55,243 nt of DNA from Candidatus Muiribacterium halophilum (GTDB lineage: Bacteria; Muiribacteriota; Muiribacteriia; Muiribacteriales; Muiribacteriaceae). The notes beneath the pieces were generated by a model, which saw nothing but the letters and a program-made list of their open reading frames with translations, was not told the origin of the DNA and ran no database searches. Position numbers and translations under genes: made by a program. Positions within the stretch are counted from its first letter, which is position 1, and every line of letters begins with the position of its first letter. Of this stretch, positions 16,701-25,063 are shown piece after piece. The stretch lies in contig PKTG01000087.1 in assembly GCA_002869225.1 (NCBI GenBank), forward strand, positions 1 through 55,243. The letters run 5' to 3'.

Positions 16701-17421
16701 ATCTAAATTTTATCCCTAATATATTAATAGACTTTTCAACAGGTATATAAAATTCTTTACCCTTTTTCAGATGTACATTCTCGGGTTTGATACCGGCAAA
16801 AAAGATTGTAAAACCTTGAAATCCTGCAACTAAATAACCAGCAGCTCCTGCAACAAAATTTAAATTAGGTTTATCTTTAAAGGAATACTCTTTTTCAAAT
16901 ATCAACGGATGATTGTACCAAGTGTTTACAAACTTAACCCTGGCTTTTATTTTCCCATTTTTCATAAGCGGCATTCTCTTACTTATACTTACTACCTCAA
17001 GTTCTCCTTTTAATCCTTTTGGAAGAACAAGAGCGTTTTCATAAAAGACATCCTCAGAAATCTCTATCTCATAAGTTCCTTTTTTATCAAGCGCACTATG
17101 AATATCCTCATTAAGCCTAAACTTAAGATGCTCACCTTTTTCAACGAGACAGTTTATAACATCTATGTGGGAATGATCTACAAAATGTTTCTTAAGTATT
17201 CTATCCACCCTCTTCCCTCTGTTATAATAAGGAAATTCTTCCCCCCAAGTCTCTATTTCAATTGCAGAAAGTTTTTTACTGTAATCGACATATTCTACTT
17301 TTTTAAAAATTCTCCACTCAAGATAAACTATCTTAGCAAGCATAGACATCTCATCATAAGCTGATGCAAATACATTCACCGATAAGACAAAAACAATCAT
17401 TAATAAGAGCAGTTTTTTCAT
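16699..17421 (-). CDS. Secreted protein of unknown function
   Basis: 240 aa. A clear signal peptide (MKKLLLLMIVFVLSVNVFASA) is followed by a mature domain rich in beta strands and basic residues. Segments such as EKGEHLKFRLNEDIHSAL, YENALVLPKGLKGELEVVS and FVAGAAGYLVAGFQGFTIFFAG suggest an envelope protein; the pattern of valued strands plus a KGKEFYIPV end resembles proteins that handle resistance to extraction by 'rigid linkers', but I cannot name a family. Its ATG overlaps the stop of the YdcF-like gene (ATGA). Last gene of the HDOD-led operon. Confidence 0.75.
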   Translation of the reverse strand: MKKLLLLMIVFVLSVNVFASAYDEMSMLAKIVYLEWRIFKKVEYVDYSKKLSAIEIETWGEEFPYYNRGKRVDRILKKHFVDHSHIDVINCLVEKGEHLKFRLNEDIHSALDKKGTYEIEISEDVFYENALVLPKGLKGELEVVSISKRMPLMKNGKIKARVKFVNTWYNHPLIFEKEYSFKDKPNLNFVAGAAGYLVAGFQGFTIFFAGIKPENVHLKKGKEFYIPVEKSINILGIKFR

Positions 17422-18026
17422 ACGTATCCTTTATATAAATAATAAATATTCTTCAGAATCTCGTTAAAATAGAACAACAAACCTTTTTCAGTTTTCCACC
17501 AATTATATTTATTATATTCATAATTAGTTGAAGCTACTACACTGAAATTTATATCTTTTGATTCCTTTTTTGCTATTCTATATATTCTACCGGTATGAAA
17601 CAATGTAGATACAATAACACAGGATTTTAATCCTTTACTTCTCATTAATTCAAAAGATCTTATAATATCCTCTCTCGTGCTTGTTGAATGAATCAACAAA
17701 ATATTTTTTTCATCGATATTGTTCTTTAATAAATACTTTTTAGAAAGATCCGCCCATGTTCCATCATCTATTCCAGGCCAACCTTTTATATCTCCTGTAA
17801 GAATAAAAATTTTCCCAAATCCTTTCTTATATAATTCAAGACCTTTTTTCGCACGCTGAAAATTCCCACCACCAGGCACTATTATTACATCCGATATTCG
17901 TGGAGATTGGTCAGCAATAAGAGGATACGTCATATTAACAAGGATAAGTTCTTTGCAGGAAAATAATACAACCATAAATAAGATAAAAAGAAATATTATA
18001 ATTAAAAAAGATCTTTTAAAGAACAT
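17418..18026 (-). CDS. YdcF/SanA/ElyC-like DUF218 membrane protein
   Basis: About 202 aa. N-terminal membrane helix (FLIIIFLFILFMVVLFSC) followed by the DUF218 domain: DVIIVPGGGNFQRAKKGLELYKKGFGKIFILTGD, a central NNIDEKNILLIHSTSTREDI, then SCVIVSTLFHTGRIYRIA. In Escherichia coli ElyC and SanA of this family act in envelope biogenesis. The start is placed at the ATG read from 18026, which overlaps the end of the lipoprotein gene; the frame also opens at a TTG at 18035. Its neighbours are a lipoprotein and a secreted protein, which fits an envelope role. Confidence 0.8.
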   Translation of the reverse strand: MFFKRSFLIIIFLFILFMVVLFSCKELILVNMTYPLIADQSPRISDVIIVPGGGNFQRAKKGLELYKKGFGKIFILTGDIKGWPGIDDGTWADLSKKYLLKNNIDEKNILLIHSTSTREDIIRSFELMRSKGLKSCVIVSTLFHTGRIYRIAKKESKDINFSVVASTNYEYNKYNWWKTEKGLLFYFNEILKNIYYLYKGYV

Positions 18027-18501
18027 ATATATCAATATTTATTGAACCAGAATCAATATCACTTTGCAGTACTGTATAGTCCCGTTCTCCTATAAGTCTT
18101 TCATCTTCATAAAAAAGGACTTTTAGCATATCACCTGTCCTTGCAACCGCTAAAACAGGAGAGTTTTTATCTTTTTCTGTTATATTATACCAGACTTGAT
18201 ATTTTTCCTTGTCAGTCCTAAGCACATCATAGGTCTCGTCTTTTTCAAGATCAATCTCCCAATCGCTCGGATAAGGAAACCTAACAGCAACCCTCTGAGT
18301 TATATCAGAGTCAAATACATTTGCTGGAAATCTAACTACCACTCCAAGTATCGAAGACTCTGTATTTAAAACCGTATTATCCCTTTCAACAAGGCTTTGT
18401 GTATCATACGGAGTGTAGACATTTGAAACAGAACTTCCACCGCTGCAACCGGTTAATAGAAAAATCATTATTAATAAAGAAGCTTTAATAATGTTTCTCA
18501 T
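18016..18501 (-). CDS. Lipoprotein of unknown function
   Basis: 161 aa. Signal peptide with the lipobox LTGC at about residues 16-19 (MRNIIKASLLIMIFLLTGCS), then a Gly/Ser linker and a beta-rich domain with several acidic-aromatic strands (AVRFPYPSDWEIDLEKDETY, YQVWYNITEKDKNSPVLAV, LKVLFYEDERLIGERDYTVL). The start overlaps the preceding stop (ATGA). No family recognised; it is expected on the periplasmic face of a membrane. It lies in the HDOD-led operon. Confidence 0.8.
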   Translation of the reverse strand: MRNIIKASLLIMIFLLTGCSGGSSVSNVYTPYDTQSLVERDNTVLNTESSILGVVVRFPANVFDSDITQRVAVRFPYPSDWEIDLEKDETYDVLRTDKEKYQVWYNITEKDKNSPVLAVARTGDMLKVLFYEDERLIGERDYTVLQSDIDSGSINIDIYVL

Positions 18502-18752
18502 TTAAGCCTCACTCTAATACTTTCGTTAAAATCTCCTGTTCTACCGAGTTTTTCAAAAGTTATTATCCCTTGTTCAAAAAGAATACCAAGAGCCATATGA
18601 ATCAATATATCCGGATACTTCCTTTCTTCTTTGGCATACCACATGACTTGTTTTAATTTAAACCTTGCATCAGGGTTATCAGAATGTAGTTTTAGATTAT
18701 ATACAATATTATTTGCAAGTTCATCTATATTATAGCCTGAGACTTTACGCAT
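18498..18752 (-). CDS. Small protein of unknown function
   Basis: 84 aa, soluble and mostly helical (ELANNIVYNLKLHSDNPDARF, FKLKQVMWYAKEERKYPDIL, IHMALGILFEQGIITFEKL). GGGAG lies nine bases upstream of the ATG. It is tightly coupled to the lipoprotein gene (ATGA). No family recognised. Confidence 0.7.
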   Translation of the reverse strand: MRKVSGYNIDELANNIVYNLKLHSDNPDARFKLKQVMWYAKEERKYPDILIHMALGILFEQGIITFEKLGRTGDFNESIRVRLK

Positions 18753-18774
18753 AAAATCAATCTCCCGAAAAAAC

Positions 18775-18951
18775 TTATTTAATCGAGGTATTTAGAAATA
18801 TTTCCCTTAATACCTCTTTAATATTTTCGGAATTTCTCTTGTAATTTCTTAAACTATTCATGTTTTCTCTGAATCTGATAGATCTTTTAGAATTATACCT
18901 ATTACCTCTTTCTTTATATTGAGCGTTTTTTGAATTTTCCATATTTTTCAT
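18775..18951 (-). CDS. Very small basic protein
   Basis: 58 aa, starting MKNMENSKNAQYKERGNRYN and ending REIFLNTSIK. It is rich in Lys, Arg and Asn with no Cys and no membrane helix. AGGAGG five bases before the ATG is the strongest ribosome site in this region, which supports a real gene despite its size. It sits 26 bp after the HDOD gene and 22 bp before the 84-aa gene, on the same strand. It could bind RNA or DNA given its charge; that is only an inference. Confidence 0.65.
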   Translation of the reverse strand: MKNMENSKNAQYKERGNRYNSKRSIRFRENMNSLRNYKRNSENIKEVLREIFLNTSIK

Positions 18952-18977
18952 ACTGCCCTCCTTTTAAAAAAACTTCC

Positions 18978-19877
18978 TTACGTTTTAAGGGTCTCAAAAA
19001 CTTCCTCTATTTCTTTTTTAAAACCTTTTATTCTACCTAAAAGAGATTTTGTATCAAACTTACTCTTATCTAAATAATTCCATATCTGATTTTCTAGTTT
19101 AGAACAATAATCTCCTGAATTTCCTATTTTTGAAAGTTTCACTATAGAATCAGAAATATGGGTAACAGCTATGTAGTTTGTTATTTTCCCAAGCATAAAT
19201 TCGTTGATCGGAGGCTCATGATGATTAAGAGCAACCTCTTTTATCGTCTTTGGAATATTCCATTTTTCACAAAGCCATCGACCAATCTGCGTGTGATCTA
19301 TCTTTAACAGACTCTTTTCAGCCTGAAAGAAGGATATCTTCTTCTCTTTAACTTCATTAAGCAATCTTGTTAATACAGTTGGCATATAGGCTGCATAAAC
19401 CAGTTTTCCTATGTCATGGATTATTCCGCACACCCAAACATCCTCTGCTACATCAAGTTCAAGCATATCAGCGATTATCTTATTTAAAAAAGCGGTGGCC
19501 AGACAGTGTTTCCAAAAGTTATTTACATCAAAATCAAACTGTTTAAATTGAGCAAAAGATTTTATAACAGAGACCCCCACCACAATACTTCTGACCTGGG
19601 ATACACCCAAACGCATAACAGCTTGATCTATTGTCTTGACTTCAGAGTTTCCAGCATAAAATGCAGAATTTGCTACCCTTAGAAGTTTAGCCATGACAGC
19701 CTGATCCATACTTATTATATTTGATAGTTCCTTTACATCAAAATTTGGATCATTGACTGTTTTGAGCAGCTTGGCAGCAACCATTGGAAGAGTTGGGATA
19801 TCATCGATCTTATTTAATACCGACTTGATTTCTTCAGGAGAAAGGACAACTATATCATCAAAATGGAATACCTGCAT
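18978..19877 (-). CDS. HDOD-domain protein
   Basis: About 299 aa. The HDOD domain (about residues 20-215) is recognisable from DDIPTLPMVAAKLLKTVNDP, MDQAVMAKLLRVANSAFY, AVMRLGVSQVRSIVVG and CGIIHDIGKLVYAAYMP, a typical catalytically degenerate HD-related fold used in bacterial signalling. NHHEPP lies near residue 220. The start is the ATG read from 19877 with GGTGGG upstream; a GTG two codons earlier is an alternative. It has a promoter at 19923-19952 and heads an operon of five further genes. It is probably a signal protein, but its partner is unknown. Confidence 0.88.
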   Translation of the reverse strand: MQVFHFDDIVVLSPEEIKSVLNKIDDIPTLPMVAAKLLKTVNDPNFDVKELSNIISMDQAVMAKLLRVANSAFYAGNSEVKTIDQAVMRLGVSQVRSIVVGVSVIKSFAQFKQFDFDVNNFWKHCLATAFLNKIIADMLELDVAEDVWVCGIIHDIGKLVYAAYMPTVLTRLLNEVKEKKISFFQAEKSLLKIDHTQIGRWLCEKWNIPKTIKEVALNHHEPPINEFMLGKITNYIAVTHISDSIVKLSKIGNSGDYCSKLENQIWNYLDKSKFDTKSLLGRIKGFKKEIEEVFETLKT

Positions 19878-19922
19878 TCCCACCCACCGTATTTTTATTA
19901 TTTTAGTTTATTTCTATTATTA

Positions 19923-19952
19923 ATTATACCGTATTTACAATATATTTGACAA
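19923..19952 (-). promoter_or_regulatory. Promoter of the HDOD operon
   Basis: Minus strand: TTGTCA (19947-19952) and TATAAT (19923-19928) with an 18-bp spacer. The leader to the ATG at 19877 is about 40 nt. Confidence 0.65.
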
Positions 19953-20091
19953 ATAATTTAGAAGCCGTTATTTCTTACGAAGAATATAATCAAGTTATTG
20001 TTTACTTTGTAAATAAGACTCGGACTCTTTTTGAATAAAACCTTCCCTCATCCATGATTCCAGTTTACTGTTTACCGTTCTAAATCAGTTT

Positions 20092-20160
20092 AGCAACTTC
20101 GCTGCTGATGTATCGCTTCGCTCAAGATGAGCCTTTTAGGCTGTGCTTTGCTTTGCAAAG
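20092..20160. repeat. Mini-hairpin string downstream of nadB
   Basis: Four small hairpins with 3-nt loops: AGCAACTTCGCTGCT (20092-20106, one mismatch), GCTCA-AGA-TGAGC (20120-20132), AGCCT-TTT-AGGCT (20130-20142) and CTTTGC-TTT-GCAAAG (20146-20160). The last is identical to 27819-27833. Confidence 0.7.
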
Positions 20161-20211
20161 GGCTATTGACCCTTGACTCAGTTATTACCCATTTCGCTTC
20201 ACGCTTTACCC

Positions 20212-21753
20212 TTAACGTTTTTTGATAAGTTTCTCAAAAGAAAGATCCTCTCCCTGCACGACAATATGCCCAAAAAAACTTTCATCCTCTTGCGGAAAGT
20301 CCTCTCTATAATGAACACCTCTGCTTTCTTCCCGATATAAAGCACAACTTGCTATTAGTCTGGAAAGGCAAAGCATATTCCTTAACTCAATATTATCTCT
20401 GTTTACCAAAGAAATTTCTTTTTCTTCTCTGTATCTCTCGCAAAACTCAAGTATTCTTTTTAGCCCTTTTTTGTTTCTGATAACTCCCATATTTTCCTGA
20501 TTTAAATGCCTCAAATCATCAATTATTTCTTTTGAATTTTTTGAACGATCACTTAGCTTCCGAATATTATCACAGTTAAACCTTACTTTTTCAGAACTAT
20601 CTATCTTATTCTTTCCAACAGCGATACCTTGGACTACACATTCAAGAAGAGAGTTTGAAGCCAACCTGTTTGAACCATGAAAACCTGCAGATGTACATTC
20701 CCCGCAAGCAAAAAGGTTTTTAATAGATGTTCTTCCATAAGAATCTACTTTTATTCCACCAATAGAATAATGAGCTGCAGGACGAACAGGAATAGGATCT
20801 TTTTCAAGCAAATAACCTTCTTCTTTACAATATTTATATATATTTGGAAATCTACTTAGCATAACTTTTTTATCAAGATGTGTCATATCAAGATACAGAG
20901 TTTCCTTATGGAACTTCTTCATATAAATCTCCATACTTCTTGAAACAATATCACGTGGTGCAAGGTCAAGGTCACTATGAAAACCTTCCATGACTCTATT
21001 ACCATTATCATCTACTATCCTACCGCCTTCACCTCTTAAAGCCTCTGATAACAAAAACCTCTTATTATCAGTACAGAAGACTGTTGGATGAAACTGAATA
21101 AATTCCATATCGGTTATCTTTGCATCTGATCTCCAGGCAGCTGCAATACCATCACCTGTCTGTCTCTGAAAGTTTGAGGATTTATAAAAGATGCCTCCTA
21201 TTCCACCAGTTGCAAGAACAACAGCGTCGGAATATAGATGATATATAGTATCATCCTGAAAATAGATAACACCTGATACACAATCAGATTTTTCTTTTAT
21301 AAGATCAATAAGTAAGCATTCAATAAACTCTATGTCAGGATGCTTTTCTTCCTGATATCTTTTTAAAGCACTTAACATCTCCTTGCCTGTTATATCACCA
21401 CATCTTTGAACCCTTCTCTGACTGTGAGCAGCTTCTAAAGCCGGCACCTCATCAAACACCACTCCCTTTTCTACAAGCCAACCGTAAGCTTTACTTCCAG
21501 CAAGTACGTTTTCCTTTACTATCTGCCTTTTATTTAAAAAATGTCCAGCCTTGAGTGTATCCTTAAAATGTTTTTCAGTAGAATCATCCTTACCAATAGA
21601 TACAGCTATACCACCTTGAGCCCTGTAAGAACTGTTTGTTTGAATATTATCCTTAAGCAAAACTTTTACAATATATCCCTTTTCAGCAAAAGAGATAGCT
21701 GCTGTCAATCCAGCAAGCCCTGCTCCAACTATGATTATTGTATTTTTTTTCAT
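20212..21753 (-). CDS. nadB: L-aspartate oxidase
   Basis: First step of de novo NAD synthesis: FAD-dependent oxidation of L-aspartate to iminoaspartate, with fumarate as a likely acceptor in an anaerobe. 513 aa, the usual length. FAD site IIVGAGLAGLTAAISFAE at the N-terminus; SYRAQGGIAVSIG; VVLATGGIGGIFYKSSN; EFIQFHPTVF; REDFP-type catalytic Arg segment ARPAAHYSIGGI-like (PVRPAAHYSIGGIKVD) and NLFACGECTSAGFHGSNRLASNSLLE of the flavin domain. The ATG overlaps the stop of the preceding gene (TAATG). nadA and nadC are not in the window. Succinate dehydrogenase flavoprotein is excluded by length and by the NadB-type motifs. Confidence 0.95.
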   Translation of the reverse strand: MKKNTIIIVGAGLAGLTAAISFAEKGYIVKVLLKDNIQTNSSYRAQGGIAVSIGKDDSTEKHFKDTLKAGHFLNKRQIVKENVLAGSKAYGWLVEKGVVFDEVPALEAAHSQRRVQRCGDITGKEMLSALKRYQEEKHPDIEFIECLLIDLIKEKSDCVSGVIYFQDDTIYHLYSDAVVLATGGIGGIFYKSSNFQRQTGDGIAAAWRSDAKITDMEFIQFHPTVFCTDNKRFLLSEALRGEGGRIVDDNGNRVMEGFHSDLDLAPRDIVSRSMEIYMKKFHKETLYLDMTHLDKKVMLSRFPNIYKYCKEEGYLLEKDPIPVRPAAHYSIGGIKVDSYGRTSIKNLFACGECTSAGFHGSNRLASNSLLECVVQGIAVGKNKIDSSEKVRFNCDNIRKLSDRSKNSKEIIDDLRHLNQENMGVIRNKKGLKRILEFCERYREEKEISLVNRDNIELRNMLCLSRLIASCALYREESRGVHYREDFPQEDESFFGHIVVQGEDLSFEKLIKKR

Positions 21754-22373
21754 TAATATACTCGATTTATTATTGTATCACCATAAAAAGTATCAAACAT
21801 CATAACTCTTATTCTCGACCATCTTGAAAATACAAGATATAAGATTCTTGAACCTATCATCTCAAAATCTATTATTCTTTCATTAAACATCAAATCATCT
21901 GAATAGTAAATAAATTCAGTATTATAATCAGACCATGAAAAAAGAACCATGTATCCTGAGGACATTATAAAAAGAAGTTTATCCCTATTTTGTTTTACTT
22001 CTCTTATTCTTCCAAGTCTTCTGGATATATCAAGTTCACCGTGTCTATAGGAAAAGAGATTTGAATAGTCTTTTCCTTTAGGTTTATCCTTCACTTCATT
22101 GTTTTCATGTGCTGAATTTAATATATCAAAAAGAAATTCTATTCCTTTGTTCTTGCTTTTATTTTCCGTCTTGCTTTCTTTTCCAAATTGAAATCTGATC
22201 ACTTTATCGTTTTTCGGAGAATCTTTTGATTGAATTATTTTCTCCTCTGAGTTTGAATTATTAACCTTTTTCAGATCATATTTCTGGACTATTGAATCAA
22301 AAGAGACTGAATCAGCAAAACTTAAAATAGTCAGGAAAAATATTGATAGTAAAAGAATCCTTCTTATTTTCAT
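21753..22373 (-). CDS. Secreted protein of unknown function
   Basis: 206 aa. Signal peptide (MKIRRILLLSIFFLTILSFA), a long charged low-complexity stretch with many Lys, Asn, Ser and Asp residues (about 40-90), then a compact C-terminal domain rich in Tyr, Arg and beta strands (RHGELDISRRLGRIREV; YMVLFSWSDYNTEFIYYSDD; RIRVMMFDTFYGDTI). AGGAGG precedes the ATG and itself directly follows a terminator T tract. No family recognised. Confidence 0.75.
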   Translation of the reverse strand: MKIRRILLLSIFFLTILSFADSVSFDSIVQKYDLKKVNNSNSEEKIIQSKDSPKNDKVIRFQFGKESKTENKSKNKGIEFLFDILNSAHENNEVKDKPKGKDYSNLFSYRHGELDISRRLGRIREVKQNRDKLLFIMSSGYMVLFSWSDYNTEFIYYSDDLMFNERIIDFEMIGSRILYLVFSRWSRIRVMMFDTFYGDTIINRVY

Positions 22374-22385
22374 CTATTACCTCCT

Positions 22386-22415
22386 AAAAAAAAAGGCGAC
22401 AGATATTCTGCCGCC
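22386..22415 (-). terminator. Intrinsic terminator touching the next ribosome-binding site
   Basis: On the minus strand GGCGGCAGA-ATA-TCTGTCGCC (22395-22415, one G-U pair) is followed by nine Ts and then at once by AGGAGG and the start of the 21753-22373 gene. It ends the C11 gene or attenuates the following gene. Confidence 0.82.
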
Positions 22416-22431
22416 CTTTTATTAAAGATTC

Positions 22432-24930
22432 TTATTTTTTCTTGTCTGGTTTTCCAAGCGGAATCAGATCATCAAGATCATCATCTTCATCTTCAGCAGT
22501 CATCTTATATTCAATGACTCTGTTCATTACGTCACCAAATACATGTCTGTCAAGACTATATTCATTAAGAAGCTGTGGATTATCTTTAACCATATCAAAC
22601 AGAGCTTCTTCTCCATTATTTCTCTTTGTTATAAGCCTTCTTAAAGCATTTTCATCTGTAGCATTTGCCATTCTTTCTTCAAATATGACCATATTCTGAA
22701 GTCTACCTCTTAGAGTTGGATAAACAAGATCCATTACAGCTTCCATAACTGATTTTCTAGCTTCTCTGCTATCTATAGCTTCAAATCCAAATGAGAAGTA
22801 TACTACTTTATAGTTATCTTCCTGAGCAAAAATACCAGCATGCCCTGCACCACTAATTGATTTGCTACCAAAACCTGTATCTTTGGATTCTTTGAAAAGC
22901 ATCTTGATACCACTATATTTAAAAATAACCTGAGCATTTCCTATAGCTTCGATCTCATCCGGCCATTTCTGATTGTTCGCACCATCTCCACCTTCTATAG
23001 CAAATTCCATATTAAATCCATTTTCTCCAACAACGTTATGTATTCCAACATTGTCCTGTATGTATTTTGCATGAAGATACTGAGAATAGAAATCATCATC
23101 TTTCAGTTTATAACAAATATCCTGACCACTTATAAACAGATTTCCACCTGCATCAAGATAACTCTGAAGATCTTCAAGTCCAACTACATTAAGGTCTGAG
23201 GTTCCAGGAGCAGGTACAATAACAACTCCGTTAACATATTTAGCGAGTAAAGAATAAGGTATCTGTCCTTCTTCGATCTTATTATCCCAAAGGTCGAATT
23301 TAATACCACAATCGTTAAGTGCTGTCATATACTCTTTATATTCATTCTTTTCACTATCAAGAGCAAGAAGAAGAACATTGTTTCTTACAGCAAAAGGTTT
23401 TCTTACAATAAGAGTCTCAGTCTTTGAAAGATTGATTCCTTCTCCTTCAACAGAAATAACAAAATCTATTGACTTATTTTCATCACATGAAGATGATATA
23501 GTAGCTGAAAGACCATCCACTGTAGTTTCAGATAAAGCATCTACACCAAATACTGAAGCATACGATGAATTAACCGAAGCATCCCAACCATCAACAGCAA
23601 GTTTAACCTGAAGACTTGATGAAGGTTTATTTCCTTCGTTCTTGATCTTGACTTCAAAATCAACTCTTTCACCTGGTGATACTTTACCATCACCATCTGA
23701 ATCTTTATAAGTAATAGTATCGAGTTTGATAACAGGATAGTTTGGATAGAAAAGTCCTGAAAGGAACTCATCCCATTTAGAATCCTGTGCCCATTTTATA
23801 GCAGCGTAATCATCTTTTTTACCATCAAACTGATATTTTGAAGGAATATATATTGAAACACCATGAGAGTTTTCTACTTTAGAACCAGTATTAACATATT
23901 CAATCACAAATTCAGGAAGACTATCAAGAACATCCTGAGCTGCTGACTTAACAGAATAATCGTTTACTTCTTTAATAAGATTTTCACAGAAATGTCCAAG
24001 GTCCTTACACTGTGAATAAGCGTATTTCTGAGTCTGGTTAATAGCAGTCTGATAAGCACCTGTATAAGAAGGAGCTTTTTCTATAAGAGTTTCTGCAAGT
24101 GTATCTACTTTATTTCTAAACCATTCTATTTTTCTGAGATCTATAGCTGACTGTGTTGTAGCTGAAGTTCCCTGAGAACCACCCATATAGGAATCTCCAT
24201 AAGCCTTAACCATTGTCTTAGATAATTCAACTGGATTCATAGTTGGATTTGCAACAAGTGGAGCAAGAAAATCATCATAAGGCCAGCCATCTCCCGGTTC
24301 AGTCTCTTCTGCACCAACCTGAATATCACAATACTGTCTAGTCTCATATCCAACTTCCATCATCTGCATAAGACAAGCATCGTATGATATTATATCAATC
24401 TTTCTTCCAGCGTGTTCATAAAGGGCTTTTGTAAGCATTGAAAGCTGAGGAGTTGTAATATGATTACCACTCTGATCATCGTAACAAATACCTTTTGTAA
24501 GTACGTTTTCGTTAGGATCTTTTTCCCAACCTGCACCATTGTTCCAGAAAGCTATAAGATATTTCTGTGCAGGATAATTATCAACACCCCATTTGAAGAA
24601 ATCAAGTGCATGCTGCCAATCACCTGTATCCTGTTCACCAAGGTCCTGAACAACAGGAGAGGTGATTGAACTACTATTATCATCTTTTTCTATATAATAT
24701 CTCCATGTACCGTTACTACCCGCTGAGTCAAATTCAACAATGATGTTCACATCATCCGTTGAACCTATTTTCTCCATCTCATTGATATCTTCTTTTCCAG
24801 CACTGGAAAGATTGTTATCACCGTTGATGAAAAGAAGTAAAGTCCATTCTTTTTCACTAGTGACATCCGCTTTAACACTAACAAAAGTGAAAGCGATCAT
24901 TAGTACGATTAACCAAGTCAGTTTTCTCAT
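22432..24930 (-). CDS. Secreted clostripain-family (C11) protein, catalytic His replaced by Asn
   Basis: 832 aa. Signal peptide MRKLTWLIVLMIAFTFVSVKA. Residues ~25-390 are a C11 domain: LLLFINGDNNLSS, a Cys-bearing ISYDACLMQMMEVGYETRQY, AEETEPGDGWPYDDFL and GVSIYIPS. In C11 proteases the catalytic His lies in a W-N-H-G-x-G-W motif; here it reads FWNNGAGW, encoded AAC AAT GGT, so His is Asn. Next come a CARDB-like beta domain (~395-500, with DSDGDGKVSPGERVDF that looks Ca-binding), a GATase/ThuA-like alpha/beta domain (~505-715) and an acidic C-terminus. The ATG read from 24930 has GGAGG five bases upstream; the frame opens four codons earlier. The loss of His suggests an inactive or error-affected protease. 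Confidence 0.85.
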   Translation of the reverse strand: MRKLTWLIVLMIAFTFVSVKADVTSEKEWTLLLFINGDNNLSSAGKEDINEMEKIGSTDDVNIIVEFDSAGSNGTWRYYIEKDDNSSSITSPVVQDLGEQDTGDWQHALDFFKWGVDNYPAQKYLIAFWNNGAGWEKDPNENVLTKGICYDDQSGNHITTPQLSMLTKALYEHAGRKIDIISYDACLMQMMEVGYETRQYCDIQVGAEETEPGDGWPYDDFLAPLVANPTMNPVELSKTMVKAYGDSYMGGSQGTSATTQSAIDLRKIEWFRNKVDTLAETLIEKAPSYTGAYQTAINQTQKYAYSQCKDLGHFCENLIKEVNDYSVKSAAQDVLDSLPEFVIEYVNTGSKVENSHGVSIYIPSKYQFDGKKDDYAAIKWAQDSKWDEFLSGLFYPNYPVIKLDTITYKDSDGDGKVSPGERVDFEVKIKNEGNKPSSSLQVKLAVDGWDASVNSSYASVFGVDALSETTVDGLSATISSSCDENKSIDFVISVEGEGINLSKTETLIVRKPFAVRNNVLLLALDSEKNEYKEYMTALNDCGIKFDLWDNKIEEGQIPYSLLAKYVNGVVIVPAPGTSDLNVVGLEDLQSYLDAGGNLFISGQDICYKLKDDDFYSQYLHAKYIQDNVGIHNVVGENGFNMEFAIEGGDGANNQKWPDEIEAIGNAQVIFKYSGIKMLFKESKDTGFGSKSISGAGHAGIFAQEDNYKVVYFSFGFEAIDSREARKSVMEAVMDLVYPTLRGRLQNMVIFEERMANATDENALRRLITKRNNGEEALFDMVKDNPQLLNEYSLDRHVFGDVMNRVIEYKMTAEDEDDDLDDLIPLGKPDKKK

Positions 24931-24945
24931 AGTATCCTCCATAAT

Positions 24946-24957
24946 TGTGTTAACACA
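24946..24957. promoter_or_regulatory. 12-bp perfect palindrome near the C11 transcription start
   Basis: TGTGTTAACACA is self-complementary. It lies about 3-14 bases downstream of the -10 box of the C11 gene and covers the predicted start site, a position typical for a repressor operator. The binding protein is unknown. Confidence 0.5.
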
Positions 24958-24959
24958 TC

Positions 24960-24969
24960 ATTATACCAT
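24960..24969 (-). promoter_or_regulatory. Extended -10 promoter of the C11 gene
   Basis: On the minus strand TGGTATAAT: a perfect TATAAT (24960-24965) with the TG extension. No good -35 box is seen, as is usual for extended -10 promoters. Confidence 0.6.
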
Positions 24970-25063
24970 ACATGAGCATAAAAATATACTATTTTTTGCT
25001 CAGTTTACTCGCTATGCTCGTGATGGGCAGAAAAGCACTGCCGATGATCCTTTTCAGGCTGTG

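Larger units (their letters stand above)
19878..20211. other. Intergenic region between nadB and the HDOD gene
   Basis: No gene is seen in these 334 bp. The right part of the spacer relative to the HDOD gene holds its promoter. 20033-20085 and 20166-20214 hold short heptamer-type repeat remnants (CCTTCCCTCATCCATGATTCC; CGCTTCACGCTTTACCC). 20092-20160 holds a string of mini-hairpins, described separately. Confidence 0.7.

Noticed and set aside
22432-22699. Plus-strand ORF of 85 codons antisense to the C11 gene
   Set aside because: Shadow of the acidic C-terminal coding region; no ribosome site or family similarity.
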